Assembly: GCF_963675815.1 (NCBI RefSeq)
Contig: NZ_OY776574.1
Span: 1,854,001 to 1,918,000, forward strand
Direction of reading: 5' to 3'
DNA length: 64,000 bases
Origin: an uncultured Desulfuromusa sp.
Lineage (GTDB): Bacteria; Desulfobacterota; Desulfuromonadia; Desulfuromonadales; Geopsychrobacteraceae
The notes under the pieces were generated by a model that had not been told where the DNA came from, searched no databases, and worked only from the letters and a program-made list of their open reading frames with translations. Numbering within the stretch: the stretch's first letter is position 1; every line of letters begins with the position of its first letter. The translations under genes were made by a program, and so were the position numbers. Shown here piece after piece: positions 34,794-43,336 of the stretch.

Positions 34794-34858
34794 TACCCGT
34801 TGTTTTTTCGATCAGATCAGATATTTGAGATGTGGGATTGTCCAAAATGGAGGAAGTA

Positions 34859-36070
34859 ATGAAATCAATTCATGTTATCGGTGCTGGAATCGCAGGGCAT
34901 GAGGGGTTTACACCGCAGGCGCTTGAACTGATTAATCAGAGTGAGCTTCTTTTTGGAGCGCAGCGTTTACTTGAATTGTTTCCGGATTTTCCAGGAGAAG
35001 TTTTTGCTATTGATGACGGGAATCTTTCTGAGATGGTGGCTCGTCTGCAGAACTGCGAACAGCGTGTTGTTGTTCTGGCTTCAGGGGATCCCCTGTTCTT
35101 TGGCCTGGGACGCTATTTGCTGCGCAACCTTGCCGATGAACTGATTGAATTTTTACCCAATGTCACTTCGGTTCAATATGCCTTTGCCAAAATTCGTGAA
35201 CCTTGGGATGATTCTGTTTTTATCTCAGTTCATGGTCGTGTTTTAAAAGATGTTGTCGATCGTATTGTCTCTAATGACAAAGCTGCCATCTTGACCGATG
35301 GGACCAATACTCCCGGGATGATCGGCAGAGAGTTACTGAGTCGTAACCGGAGCGGTTATAAAGCTTATCTATGTGAGAATTTAGGAACCACAACGGAAAA
35401 AATCCGGGTGACCAACGTTAAGGGACTTCTGGAACTGGACGTTTCACCTCTCAATGTTTTGATTCTCATCAGGGAGTATGAAGATGAGATCCAGGGGCAT
35501 ATTCCTACCTTCGGTATTCCGGATGAAGAGTTTGTCAGTATCAAGCAGCTGATCACCAAAGAAGAAGTCAGGGTAGTGACCTTGGCAAAATTGAAGCTTC
35601 GGCACGATATGTGTCTGTGGGACATCGGTGCCGGCTCCGGATCAATCTGTGTTGAGGCGGACCATCTCCTGTCACACGGCCGGATTTTTGCTATTGAGCG
35701 TAACAGCGAATACCGCCGGTTTATCAAAGAAAACCTACAGAAGTTCAACACTCGCAATGTCACTTTAATCGAAGGTGATGCTCCTGACTGTCTGGAAGAA
35801 TTACCCGATCCTGATCGTGTTTTTATCGGTGGGAGTGGAGGTCGGCTCTGGGAAATATTGGATACAGTGGATCAACGCCTTGCTGTCGGGGGCCGGATTG
35901 TCTTGAATGCCAGTACTTTAGATACGCTGACGTCTGCAAACGAATACTTTGGCAATGCCGGATATCAGGTTGAGGTCGTTACGGTCAATATTGCCAGAAC
36001 TCGTCCGCATTCGAATTACAAACTGTTTGAAGCCTATGATCCTGTTTATATATTGACTGCTGTGAAGTAA
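34859..36070 (+). CDS. cbiET: Bifunctional precorrin/cobalt-precorrin methyltransferase-decarboxylase (CbiE-CbiT fusion)
   Basis: The enzyme methylates C5 and C15 and decarboxylates the ring-C acetate during corrin synthesis, as CobL does. The N-terminal half (about 1-200) is the SAM-tetrapyrrole methyltransferase CbiE, with VVLASGDPLFFGLG; the C-terminal half is the Rossmann-fold CbiT with DIGAGSGSICVEA and FIGGSGG. ATG 34859 is 5 bases after TGGAGG, giving 403 aa. It may be cotranscribed with the CobC-like gene 65 bases upstream and is followed by a strong terminator. Other corrin genes are not in the window. Confidence 0.93.
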   Translation: MKSIHVIGAGIAGHEGFTPQALELINQSELLFGAQRLLELFPDFPGEVFAIDDGNLSEMVARLQNCEQRVVVLASGDPLFFGLGRYLLRNLADELIEFLPNVTSVQYAFAKIREPWDDSVFISVHGRVLKDVVDRIVSNDKAAILTDGTNTPGMIGRELLSRNRSGYKAYLCENLGTTTEKIRVTNVKGLLELDVSPLNVLILIREYEDEIQGHIPTFGIPDEEFVSIKQLITKEEVRVVTLAKLKLRHDMCLWDIGAGSGSICVEADHLLSHGRIFAIERNSEYRRFIKENLQKFNTRNVTLIEGDAPDCLEELPDPDRVFIGGSGGRLWEILDTVDQRLAVGGRIVLNASTLDTLTSANEYFGNAGYQVEVVTVNIARTRPHSNYKLFEAYDPVYILTAVK

Positions 36071-36082
36071 AACTTCCTGATA

Positions 36083-36122
36083 AGCAACACCCCCGTGGCG
36101 AGCCACGGGGGTGTTGCTTTTT
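36083..36122 (+). terminator. Intrinsic terminator after cbiET
   Basis: A perfect 16-bp stem (AGCAACACCCCCGTGG / CCACGGGGGTGTTGCT), CGAG loop and a five-T run, 12 bases after the stop. Confidence 0.93.
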
Positions 36123-36273
36123 CTGATATGAAAACAAGATGTTGGACACTGCTGAGTTGAAAAAGGTTGTCGTTGCGCTGTTTCGCAGTTTTAATCCTCT
36201 ATTGTTGAACCATTATCGTTGGATGTGATAGTGTCCCGCCTTTCGGTTCTTTTTCTTATTTTTTGGACAGGCT

Positions 36274-36960
36274 ATGTTATTGCTGGGAACGCTGGTTAAT
36301 ATTGGTGCTGTTATCATCGGTTGTCTGATCGGTCGTTGGAGTGGCCGTTTTTTGTCGCCGCAAATGCGGCAGACTCTGATGTTTGGGCTTGGGCTCGCGG
36401 TTCTGTTGATTGGTTTACAGCTGGCGCTCAAGAGCCAGCAAGTAATGATCGTTATCGGTAGCTTGATTCTGGGGGGGCTGATTGGAGAATTGCTGGGAAT
36501 TGAGAGGCGCCTGGAAGCTTTTGGGCTGGGGTTGCAAAAACGGTTTTCCGGAATGGGGTCAGTTGCCGAAGGTTTCGTGACTTCCAGCCTGTTGTTCTGC
36601 GTTGGGGCGATGGCCATTATGGGAGCTCTACAGGATGGACTGGGTGGCAAACCAACAATTCTCTATGCCAAGTCGGCCCTTGACGGTGTTGCCGCTGTTG
36701 CGTTGACCTCAACTCTTGGTATCGGAGTTGTTTTTTCTATTGTTCCTCTGTTTCTTTACCAGGGAAGTATCACCCTGGTTGCGGAACTGGCCAAAACAAT
36801 TCTGACCGAACCTGTGATTACGGAGATGAATGCTGTTGGCGGTTTGCTGATCGTTGCCATTTCATTGGACTTGATGGGCATAAAACGTTTGCCGGTCGGG
36901 AACCTGCTCCCGGCAATTTTTGTAGCGATTGGTCTTCTCTGGGGATTCGGACTGGCCTGA
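36274..36960 (+). CDS. DUF554 family membrane protein
   Basis: This 228-aa hydrophobic protein has six to seven helices and the DUF554 (YqgA/YdfK) pattern: GTLVNIGAVIIGCLIG at the N-terminus, LLFCVGAMAIMGALQDGL in the middle and DLMGIKRLPVGNLLPAIF near the end. The family is widespread and of unknown function, possibly transport. The gene stands alone, has GGACAGG before the ATG, and converges with the hybrid kinase 18 bases away without a visible terminator. Confidence 0.88.
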   Translation: MLLLGTLVNIGAVIIGCLIGRWSGRFLSPQMRQTLMFGLGLAVLLIGLQLALKSQQVMIVIGSLILGGLIGELLGIERRLEAFGLGLQKRFSGMGSVAEGFVTSSLLFCVGAMAIMGALQDGLGGKPTILYAKSALDGVAAVALTSTLGIGVVFSIVPLFLYQGSITLVAELAKTILTEPVITEMNAVGGLLIVAISLDLMGIKRLPVGNLLPAIFVAIGLLWGFGLA

Positions 36961-36978
36961 TTAGAGATATCTGCTTTG

Positions 36979-38970
36979 CTACTGTAATAATTTTTGAATC
37001 GTTTTTTGCAGTTCGCTGAGCATGTATGGCTTTTTCAGAAACCCGGCCAGCCCTTTGCCCACGAATTTCTGTGAGACTTCCTGTTCATTATAACCACTGC
37101 AGATAATGACTTTGACCTGAGGATCAATTCTTCTGAATTCCCGGAAAGCTTCTTCCCCATCCATGTTTGGCATGGTCAGATCCATCAAAACAAAACGAAT
37201 GTCCTGGTGTTGCTGTTTGAACACTTCCAGTGCTTCGATTCCATCTCTTGCGGTGACAACTTCAAAACCGAACTCATGTAACATTTCCTGACTGATTGTG
37301 AGAACAGCCTCTTCATCATCAATGAGAAGAACCAACCCATGATCGTTTAAGGGAGCGCTTTCAGGTTCAATTTTTTGTTTTGTTGCGGCTAGAGTTGATG
37401 CTGGGAAAAGGACTTTTAAGGTACTGCCTTTGCCAACTTCAGTATAGATTTTAATCGCGCCTTTATGCCCACGAATGATTCCCAGAACTGCTGCCATGCC
37501 AAGTCCGCGACCGGTAAATTTGGTGGTATAAAAAGGTTCAAAGATACGATCGACCATGTCATCAGTCATGCCACATCCCGTATCTGCAACTTCAATAAAA
37601 GCGTATTCGCCGCCTTCTAAATTTTCGTCAAGCCAGGTGCTTTGTAGATAGTTGCGATCGCATTCCATGACCCCGGTCGAAATTGCAATAACACCACTGT
37701 TGTCACCAATGGCATCTGAAGCGTTGATCACGAGGTTCATAACGATCTGGCGTACCTGGGTCACGTCAGCTTCAATGTTGGGAATGTCCGGATTCAGGTC
37801 ATAGCGTAAGCTCGCTTTCTTGCTGCTGGAAATTGAGAGGATCTGTTGCATTTCTTCAATAATCCGGGAAAGATTCAGAGATTCGACAACAAACTTTCCT
37901 TTTCCTGAATAGGCAAGCATTTGATTGGATAGATCTGCTGCTTTGCTGGTGGCCAGTTTAATCTGTTTTAGATTGACCATGGCTGCTGAGGTTGGACTCA
38001 GGCGGCGTTGTGCCAGATCACAATTACCAATGACAGCCATCAATATATTATTAAAATCATGGGCAATTCCTCCGGCAAGAACTCCGAGGCTTTCCAGCTT
38101 TTGCACCTGCAGCATTTGCATTTCCAGATTTTTCTGTTTTTCTTGCAGTTTTAACCGTTCGGAAATATCTCTTGTGATTGATAAAACACAGGCTTCGTTA
38201 TTAATATTAATGATGCGTGCAGACATCGATCCCTTAATAATTCTGCCATTTTTATCTTTAAAGTCGGCTTCTAGGGCATTCATCTTGCCTTTTTCCCTGA
38301 GAGCCTGAACCATGCGGTCCCGATCTTCTGCATGACACCAGATACCAAGATCAGCAGAATGGGAGCAGTGGCCGACAATCTCGCTGTAGGACCAACCGAT
38401 AATATCGACAAAGGCATCGTTTACATCAAGATAGAGACCGTCTTCCATCCGTGTCAGGGCAATGGCATCCGGACTGAGTTTGAAAATCTGGGAAAATTTT
38501 TCTTCAGAAATACGTAGCGCTTCATCTGCTTGTTTACGCTCCGTGATGTTGCGGAAAAAACTGTGAAAGGTGCCATCCGGAAGCATGCGACTGTTCATTT
38601 CTATGGGTACGGTGGCGCCGTCTTTGCGGCTGAGAAGCCGTTCAGTTCTGACAATTTCCCCCTGTTTGAGAAGGTCGTATCTGAGTGGGTTTTTAAGCAG
38701 TTCCTCCTCACTGAAAAACTGACTTAAATTCATGTCAACCAGTTCCGTATAGCTGTAGCCACTGAGGAATGCCGCTCTTTGGTTGGCGCCAATGATGTTT
38801 CCGGAAGGATCACCCATGAGGATTGCATCAGCTGCAAATTCAACTAAAGCTTCATAAAGATCTGAGGTGTTTTTAACGGTTTGTAGTGATTGTTGCAGTT
38901 GATGATTTTCTGTTTTCAGGATGGAAATCTGTTGCTGTAAAGATTCGAGTGATTGTGGTTCTCCCCTCAT
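36979..38970 (-). CDS. Hybrid PAS-PAS sensor histidine kinase with receiver domain
   Basis: This 663-aa soluble protein begins with a short coiled coil (residues 1-35), then PAS domains with PAC extensions at about 35-150 and 155-280. The kinase core has the acceptor His in GGIAHDFNNILMAVIGN and an ATPase domain with NLVINASDAI and GRGLGMAAVLG. The C-terminal receiver (about 545-663) has the acidic pair in LIDDEEAV and the acceptor Asp in VLMDLTMPNMDG. The type resembles hybrid kinases of Geobacter relatives. No membrane segment or adjacent regulator was found, so the signal and target are unknown. Confidence 0.92.
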   Translation of the reverse strand: MRGEPQSLESLQQQISILKTENHQLQQSLQTVKNTSDLYEALVEFAADAILMGDPSGNIIGANQRAAFLSGYSYTELVDMNLSQFFSEEELLKNPLRYDLLKQGEIVRTERLLSRKDGATVPIEMNSRMLPDGTFHSFFRNITERKQADEALRISEEKFSQIFKLSPDAIALTRMEDGLYLDVNDAFVDIIGWSYSEIVGHCSHSADLGIWCHAEDRDRMVQALREKGKMNALEADFKDKNGRIIKGSMSARIININNEACVLSITRDISERLKLQEKQKNLEMQMLQVQKLESLGVLAGGIAHDFNNILMAVIGNCDLAQRRLSPTSAAMVNLKQIKLATSKAADLSNQMLAYSGKGKFVVESLNLSRIIEEMQQILSISSSKKASLRYDLNPDIPNIEADVTQVRQIVMNLVINASDAIGDNSGVIAISTGVMECDRNYLQSTWLDENLEGGEYAFIEVADTGCGMTDDMVDRIFEPFYTTKFTGRGLGMAAVLGIIRGHKGAIKIYTEVGKGSTLKVLFPASTLAATKQKIEPESAPLNDHGLVLLIDDEEAVLTISQEMLHEFGFEVVTARDGIEALEVFKQQHQDIRFVLMDLTMPNMDGEEAFREFRRIDPQVKVIICSGYNEQEVSQKFVGKGLAGFLKKPYMLSELQKTIQKLLQ

Positions 38971-39072
38971 GAGTCATCCCCTATGTGGTCTGCAGAGAAC
39001 ATCTAAAAAATATCCTGATTTAAAGTTTAACCGCTAAATCGTGTAAAAACAACTTTTTAGAAGACAGTCATC

Positions 39073-39945
39073 CTATTTGATCCGTTGACAAAAGAGCCCG
39101 GTCACAATAAGAATCAAACCAATGAAGGTTGCAGGAAGGATTTTTTCACCAAGGAGAAAATAGATAAAGATGAGGGAAAGGAACGGTGAGAGAAAAATAA
39201 GGTTGCTGATTCTGGCGGTACTGGTTGTCAGTTTCATTGCCATCAGCCAGAAAACAAAACAGATGCCCATTTCAAATGTTCCGACGTAGGCTGCACCTAA
39301 CAGCCCGCCGAGAGGTGGCACTCTCAATTCTGTCGTGAGGAGATAATAGCTGAGGACAAAAGGGAAACTGCACAGGAAGTTAACAAATAATCCTACGACG
39401 GGGTCACGTTTATCACGAGTATTTAATATCCAGTAAAGGGCCCAGACAATGGTGCTGATGAGTGCCAGAGCAACCCCGAACGGGTCAGTAAACTGGAGGC
39501 TGAATGGTTTTCCTTCCGTTGAAATAACAATGACACCGCAGTAGCTGATGACAAGAGCCAGCCACTGCTGCCATCCGATTTTTTGTTTTAACAAAGGAAC
39601 AGCTAATAATGACAGGGTAATAGCCCAAGTGTAATTCAGAGGTTGCGCTTGTTGTGCCGGCAGCAGATCATAGGCTTTGAAGAGAATGAGGTAGTAGAGA
39701 AACGGGCTGAGAAGTCCAAGGAGAACAGAGAGGAGGTATTCTTTTCGACTGCATTGGAATACCAGGTGAAATCTCCCTTGATAACGTAGAATTGCCCCGA
39801 GGAGCAAGGTTGAGAAAGATCCTGAATAGAGGAGTAATTCTATGGGGCTGAAATGTTGGAGCGATAATTTAAATGCTGTCGCTACCGTTGACCAGAGCAG
39901 GACGGCACTGAGGCCGTAAAGAATCGCCTTCGATTGATTTGTCAC
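39073..39945 (-). CDS. EamA/DMT family permease (second of pair)
   Basis: This 290-aa protein has ten predicted helices in two EamA repeats and belongs to the drug/metabolite transporter superfamily, which often exports amino acids or other metabolites. The first repeat has GLSAVLLWSTVATAFKLSLQ and the second LISTIVWALYWILNTRD. It overlaps the upstream EamA gene by 4 bases and is the last gene of the hypD operon. The pair might form a heterodimer. Substrate is unknown; an amino acid or hydroxyproline-related compound is a guess from context. Confidence 0.85.
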   Translation of the reverse strand: MTNQSKAILYGLSAVLLWSTVATAFKLSLQHFSPIELLLYSGSFSTLLLGAILRYQGRFHLVFQCSRKEYLLSVLLGLLSPFLYYLILFKAYDLLPAQQAQPLNYTWAITLSLLAVPLLKQKIGWQQWLALVISYCGVIVISTEGKPFSLQFTDPFGVALALISTIVWALYWILNTRDKRDPVVGLFVNFLCSFPFVLSYYLLTTELRVPPLGGLLGAAYVGTFEMGICFVFWLMAMKLTTSTARISNLIFLSPFLSLIFIYFLLGEKILPATFIGLILIVTGLFCQRIK

Positions 39946-40850
39946 TCTCCCACCTTATAAGTTTTATTGCGACCTTTTATCACCAGCACAACCAACCCCG
40001 CAAAGATCAGACAGATGCCTGAAAAAGCTTGAGTATTCAGCTGTTCGCCCAGCACCAGAATTCCCAGGGTTGCTGCTGTCATTGGTTCTGTCAGAGACAG
40101 TGTGACAGCGCTCGCTACTTGAACTGACTGTAACCCTCGGGCAAAAAGCCAGTAGGAAAGGGCCATGGTGGCTAACCCGAGGTGGAGAATGACGCTAATG
40201 GCCCGGGGTTGCAGGAGCCAGTCAAAATCGATACTGAAAAGAGCTGGAGAGAGGAAAAGTGCTCCGAGGAAGACGACAACAGCCATGATTGCGTTGGGGG
40301 CGTGTTTTTCCAGTAATCCTTTAATCATCAGGGTATAGGCTGCATAGGAAAGTCCGGCTCCCAGAGCGAGCAGAACACCAAGAGGATCAACTGCTATATC
40401 TCCGCCACTGAAACTGAGGAGTGAACAGCCGCTAACGGCCAGAATTGTTGCCAGCAGCCAGCGTTTTCCCAAGCGTTCACGACGGAAAAATAACCCGAGC
40501 AGGCCTCCGGCGATTGGTGCACTGCCGATACCGACAATGGTGCCGACGGCAACTCCGGTTTTGGCGACGGCAGCGAAAAAACAGAGTTGGTAGCTAGCCA
40601 TAAAAGCTGCTGCAATAATAACGGGTACAGGTTTCCAGTCGCTAAATTTTCCGAGTTCTTTCCTTTTTATTGCCAGATATAAAAGGGCTATGCCACCAAT
40701 CAACAGACGTAGAGCGCCAATGACTTTTGGATCAAATCCGGCTGGAGCAAATGCCTGGGCTGTTCCTGTGGTTCCCCAAAGAAGTGCGGCACCAATAATA
40801 AACCAATGCCCTGCGGGGGCGCTATTAAGTTGTGACGTTTGATTGCTCAT
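39942..40850 (-). CDS. EamA/DMT family permease (first of pair)
   Basis: This 302-aa, ten-helix EamA protein has the typical first-repeat signature ALLWGTTGTAQAF and the second-repeat ALGAGLSYAAYTLMIKG. It is distinct in sequence from the next EamA gene, so the two are not a recent duplication. Its start lies 4 bases after the MATE-like gene and its stop overlaps the following EamA gene, placing it within the glycyl radical enzyme operon. Direction of transport and substrate are not evident from sequence. Confidence 0.86.
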   Translation of the reverse strand: MSNQTSQLNSAPAGHWFIIGAALLWGTTGTAQAFAPAGFDPKVIGALRLLIGGIALLYLAIKRKELGKFSDWKPVPVIIAAAFMASYQLCFFAAVAKTGVAVGTIVGIGSAPIAGGLLGLFFRRERLGKRWLLATILAVSGCSLLSFSGGDIAVDPLGVLLALGAGLSYAAYTLMIKGLLEKHAPNAIMAVVVFLGALFLSPALFSIDFDWLLQPRAISVILHLGLATMALSYWLFARGLQSVQVASAVTLSLTEPMTAATLGILVLGEQLNTQAFSGICLIFAGLVVLVIKGRNKTYKVGE

Positions 40851-40854
40851 CTGT

Positions 40855-42183
40855 TCAGGAATTCTTTCTGCAAGAGATTTTTTTCAATTGTAACGTGAGT
40901 GGGCGTTGTAGTGATGCTACTGCCAATAACCGACCAGTAACGTAAGCGAGGGTCGCAGCAACAATTCCCGGAAGCGGGAAGTATAGCATTGCGAGGAGTA
41001 AAACTAAAAAAATTCCAAAAGCTTCAATGGCAGTGGCAATGGAAATTGGATTGGTGATTCTGGTGATAATAAGAATTGAGCGTTGAAAGCAGATTAATAC
41101 CGTCAATGCTGGAAAGATTGCCATGATCTGTAGTGGTAAAGCAGCAAAAGTTGTGAGCATATCGCTCAGTCCGGAAAGGTTATGGAACCAAAATCTGCTC
41201 AAAGGGGTGAATGCAATCAGAAATAAAGATGCTGAGGCTGATATTCCCAGAGCAACAGCGAAATTTCTGACTTTATGATAATTGTTTTGATCTTCGCCCA
41301 CCAGAGCAATGGCGACTTCCTGATAGGAGAGGCCAATTGCACGAAAAATAAATGTCAGTCCATAAATAACCGGCATAACCGCCAGGGATTCTAATGCATC
41401 GCGACTTTTACCCAGGAAAAATGTGACCAGAGGATGAATTGATAACCCGATAATGGGGGTCAGAGCCAAAGGGAGGTAGTAATTCCAGATCTCTCGATAG
41501 TTTAAGTGTTGCTGTGCTGTTGATTCCATCTGGAGGATGTCATCAATAGCATGCCGTGCCAGATAACGAGCCAGCAATGCTTCAGCAACGACTCCTCCTG
41601 ATAAGGATATTGCACCGATAATTGCTCCTGGGAGGGAACTATAAAAATACAGGAATAAGGCGCTGCCTGCCATAGTCCCAAGACGGATCAGGGTAGAAAC
41701 GGCAACCCTTTTGGTCTGATGTCCGGCAATAAGAACTCCTTGATAAAAACGTCGAATGCCGATTGCTCCAGGCCAGGGGAGAAGGCAGAACAATGCCGTA
41801 TGGGTCAGGATGGCAACTTCAGTCGGCAGTCCAATCAGCTTGATCAGGACGCTGTTGAAAAATGGTGGGAGCAGAAAAATTCCCAACAACAGGGTCACCA
41901 GAAAACTCAGAAAAAGTGAAAAATTGCGGAGTTGTCGGTAACTTTTTTGATCGCGGCACAGGGCAGTACTTGCACTCATCAGCATGATGATCGGCGATTC
42001 GGCGATCAATGCAAAAGCATAAGCAACTCCATATGCAGCCAGATTTATTTTCTCTTCTGCCAACCGGGCGATAATAGCAGCGAGAAACGGACCCTCTACA
42101 GCCATCATCAGCCATGTTGCAGCGAGGGGGAGCCAGAATAGAAAAATTTTCCCATAGCTGAGTTCTGTGGCGTTTTTTTGCAT
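40855..42183 (-). CDS. MATE/MOP-like membrane transporter
   Basis: This 442-aa protein has about 12 hydrophobic segments in two halves and looks like a multidrug/oligosaccharidyl-lipid/polysaccharide (MOP) exporter, with a FWLPLAATWLMMAVEGPFLA opening reminiscent of the ANK (progressive ankylosis) branch. I cannot decide between MATE and ANK-like by eye. The ATG is 33 bases after the activase stop, and the eamA gene follows 4 bases later, so it is likely part of the operon. Substrate unknown. Confidence 0.7.
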   Translation of the reverse strand: MQKNATELSYGKIFLFWLPLAATWLMMAVEGPFLAAIIARLAEEKINLAAYGVAYAFALIAESPIIMLMSASTALCRDQKSYRQLRNFSLFLSFLVTLLLGIFLLPPFFNSVLIKLIGLPTEVAILTHTALFCLLPWPGAIGIRRFYQGVLIAGHQTKRVAVSTLIRLGTMAGSALFLYFYSSLPGAIIGAISLSGGVVAEALLARYLARHAIDDILQMESTAQQHLNYREIWNYYLPLALTPIIGLSIHPLVTFFLGKSRDALESLAVMPVIYGLTFIFRAIGLSYQEVAIALVGEDQNNYHKVRNFAVALGISASASLFLIAFTPLSRFWFHNLSGLSDMLTTFAALPLQIMAIFPALTVLICFQRSILIITRITNPISIATAIEAFGIFLVLLLAMLYFPLPGIVAATLAYVTGRLLAVASLQRPLTLQLKKISCRKNS

Positions 42184-42216
42184 GAAAATAGTTTTCCAGA
42201 GTCAGAAAAAAGGTCA

Positions 42217-43125
42217 TTAACCGCCGACAGTTGCCGGCAAGTCATGGGCCAGGAAACAATCGATGGCACATTGCAGGTCTGTCTTATCCGGCTCATCTAA
42301 ATTGTCAGCCAGATAATTTTGCCCCAGTTTCCGGTATTTGTGGGTAGCAGTAGCATGATAGGGAAGCAGACTGATAGTTTTTTTTTCACCGGCGAGACCG
42401 GCAATAAAGGTGGCTGTTGCTGAAAGGTTTTTCTGGTCGCTGTTGACCCCTTGGATCAGGGGAATCCGGATCTGAATATTGGCTCCGGTTTCAGCGAGGG
42501 CGATAAGATTGGCAAGAATCAATTCATTGTTGACTCCTGTGTATGCCTTGTGTTTGTCGGTGTCCATCAGTTTCAGGTCGTAAAGAAACAGATCCGTACG
42601 TTTGGCGATCTCAAGTAGGGTTTCCTGTTTGACAAAGCCACAGGTGTCAACGGTGCGGTGAATCTGGTTGTTGCCACAACGATCAAGAATCTCCCGCAGA
42701 TAATCAGGATGAAGGAGTGGCTCTCCTCCCGAAAATGTGACTCCACCACCGGATTGGTCGAAGAGGTGACGTTCTTTTTCGATGATTTGCAGCAGCTCTG
42801 GAACGGTTTTGTGATAGCCCGAAATTTCCATTGCCAGGGTTGGGCAGACCTCGGCACATCGACCGGTTAAATCACAACGCTGCGGATCAGTAACAATGCC
42901 ATCCGAGGTTAATCTACAGGCGTGATTGGGACAAACATTAATACATTCGCCGCAGAGAATACACTTCGTTCTTGTGTACAGTTTTTGTGGTTGCAGGGAA
43001 ATGCTTTCCGGGTTGTGGCACCACAGACAGGAGAGGGGGCAGCCTTTGAAAAATATGGCGATGCGGATGCCTGGTCCGTCGTTAATGGCGTAGCGTTTAA
43101 TATCGAAGATCAAAGGTTGTTGCAT
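42217..43125 (-). CDS. Glycyl radical enzyme activating enzyme (radical SAM), HypD partner
   Basis: The activase uses SAM and a 4Fe-4S cluster to make the glycyl radical on its partner enzyme. The radical SAM cysteines are C29, C33 and C36 in GCPLSCLWC. An inserted ferredoxin-like domain with two further clusters (CILCGECINVCP at 55-66 and CDLTGRCAEVCP) is typical of activases of the dehydratase class rather than PFL activase. ATG 43125, 11 bases after AGG, gives 302 aa; a TTG 12 codons upstream lies inside the repeat element and is unlikely. The gene is downstream of the glycyl radical enzyme on the same strand. Confidence 0.93.
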   Translation of the reverse strand: MQQPLIFDIKRYAINDGPGIRIAIFFKGCPLSCLWCHNPESISLQPQKLYTRTKCILCGECINVCPNHACRLTSDGIVTDPQRCDLTGRCAEVCPTLAMEISGYHKTVPELLQIIEKERHLFDQSGGGVTFSGGEPLLHPDYLREILDRCGNNQIHRTVDTCGFVKQETLLEIAKRTDLFLYDLKLMDTDKHKAYTGVNNELILANLIALAETGANIQIRIPLIQGVNSDQKNLSATATFIAGLAGEKKTISLLPYHATATHKYRKLGQNYLADNLDEPDKTDLQCAIDCFLAHDLPATVGG

Positions 43126-43150
43126 AATGGGTATAACCTGAAAATCTATG

Positions 43151-43328
43151 TTAGCCACCAAGGCGCCAAGGACACCAAGAAAGTCTTTTTAACGCAGAGA
43201 CGGAGAGAAAAACTGAGAACCTCTTTGGTTTTAAAATCCTAAAAATCGTTTTGACTTTCTTTGCACCTCTGTGTCTCTGCGGTAAAGTATTTTGTTCCAG
43301 CTCTTTTTGGTGCTCTTGGTGTCTATAA
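43151..43328. repeat. Dispersed-type inverted-repeat element (CACCAAG / GCAGAG type)
   Basis: Left arm: CACCAAGGCGCCAAGGACACC from 43156 and AACGCAGAGACGGAGAG (43191-43207). Right arm: CTCTGTGTCTCTGCGGT (43267-43283) and TTTTTGGTGCTCTTGGTGTC (43304-43323). The arms are complementary with mismatches across about 60 bases. Similar CACCAAG and GCAGAGACGCAGAG elements occur between genes in many Geobacter-like and other genomes, as I recall. It fills the space between enzyme and activase and may fold in the mRNA. Confidence 0.75.
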
Positions 43329-43336
43329 AGTGTTTC

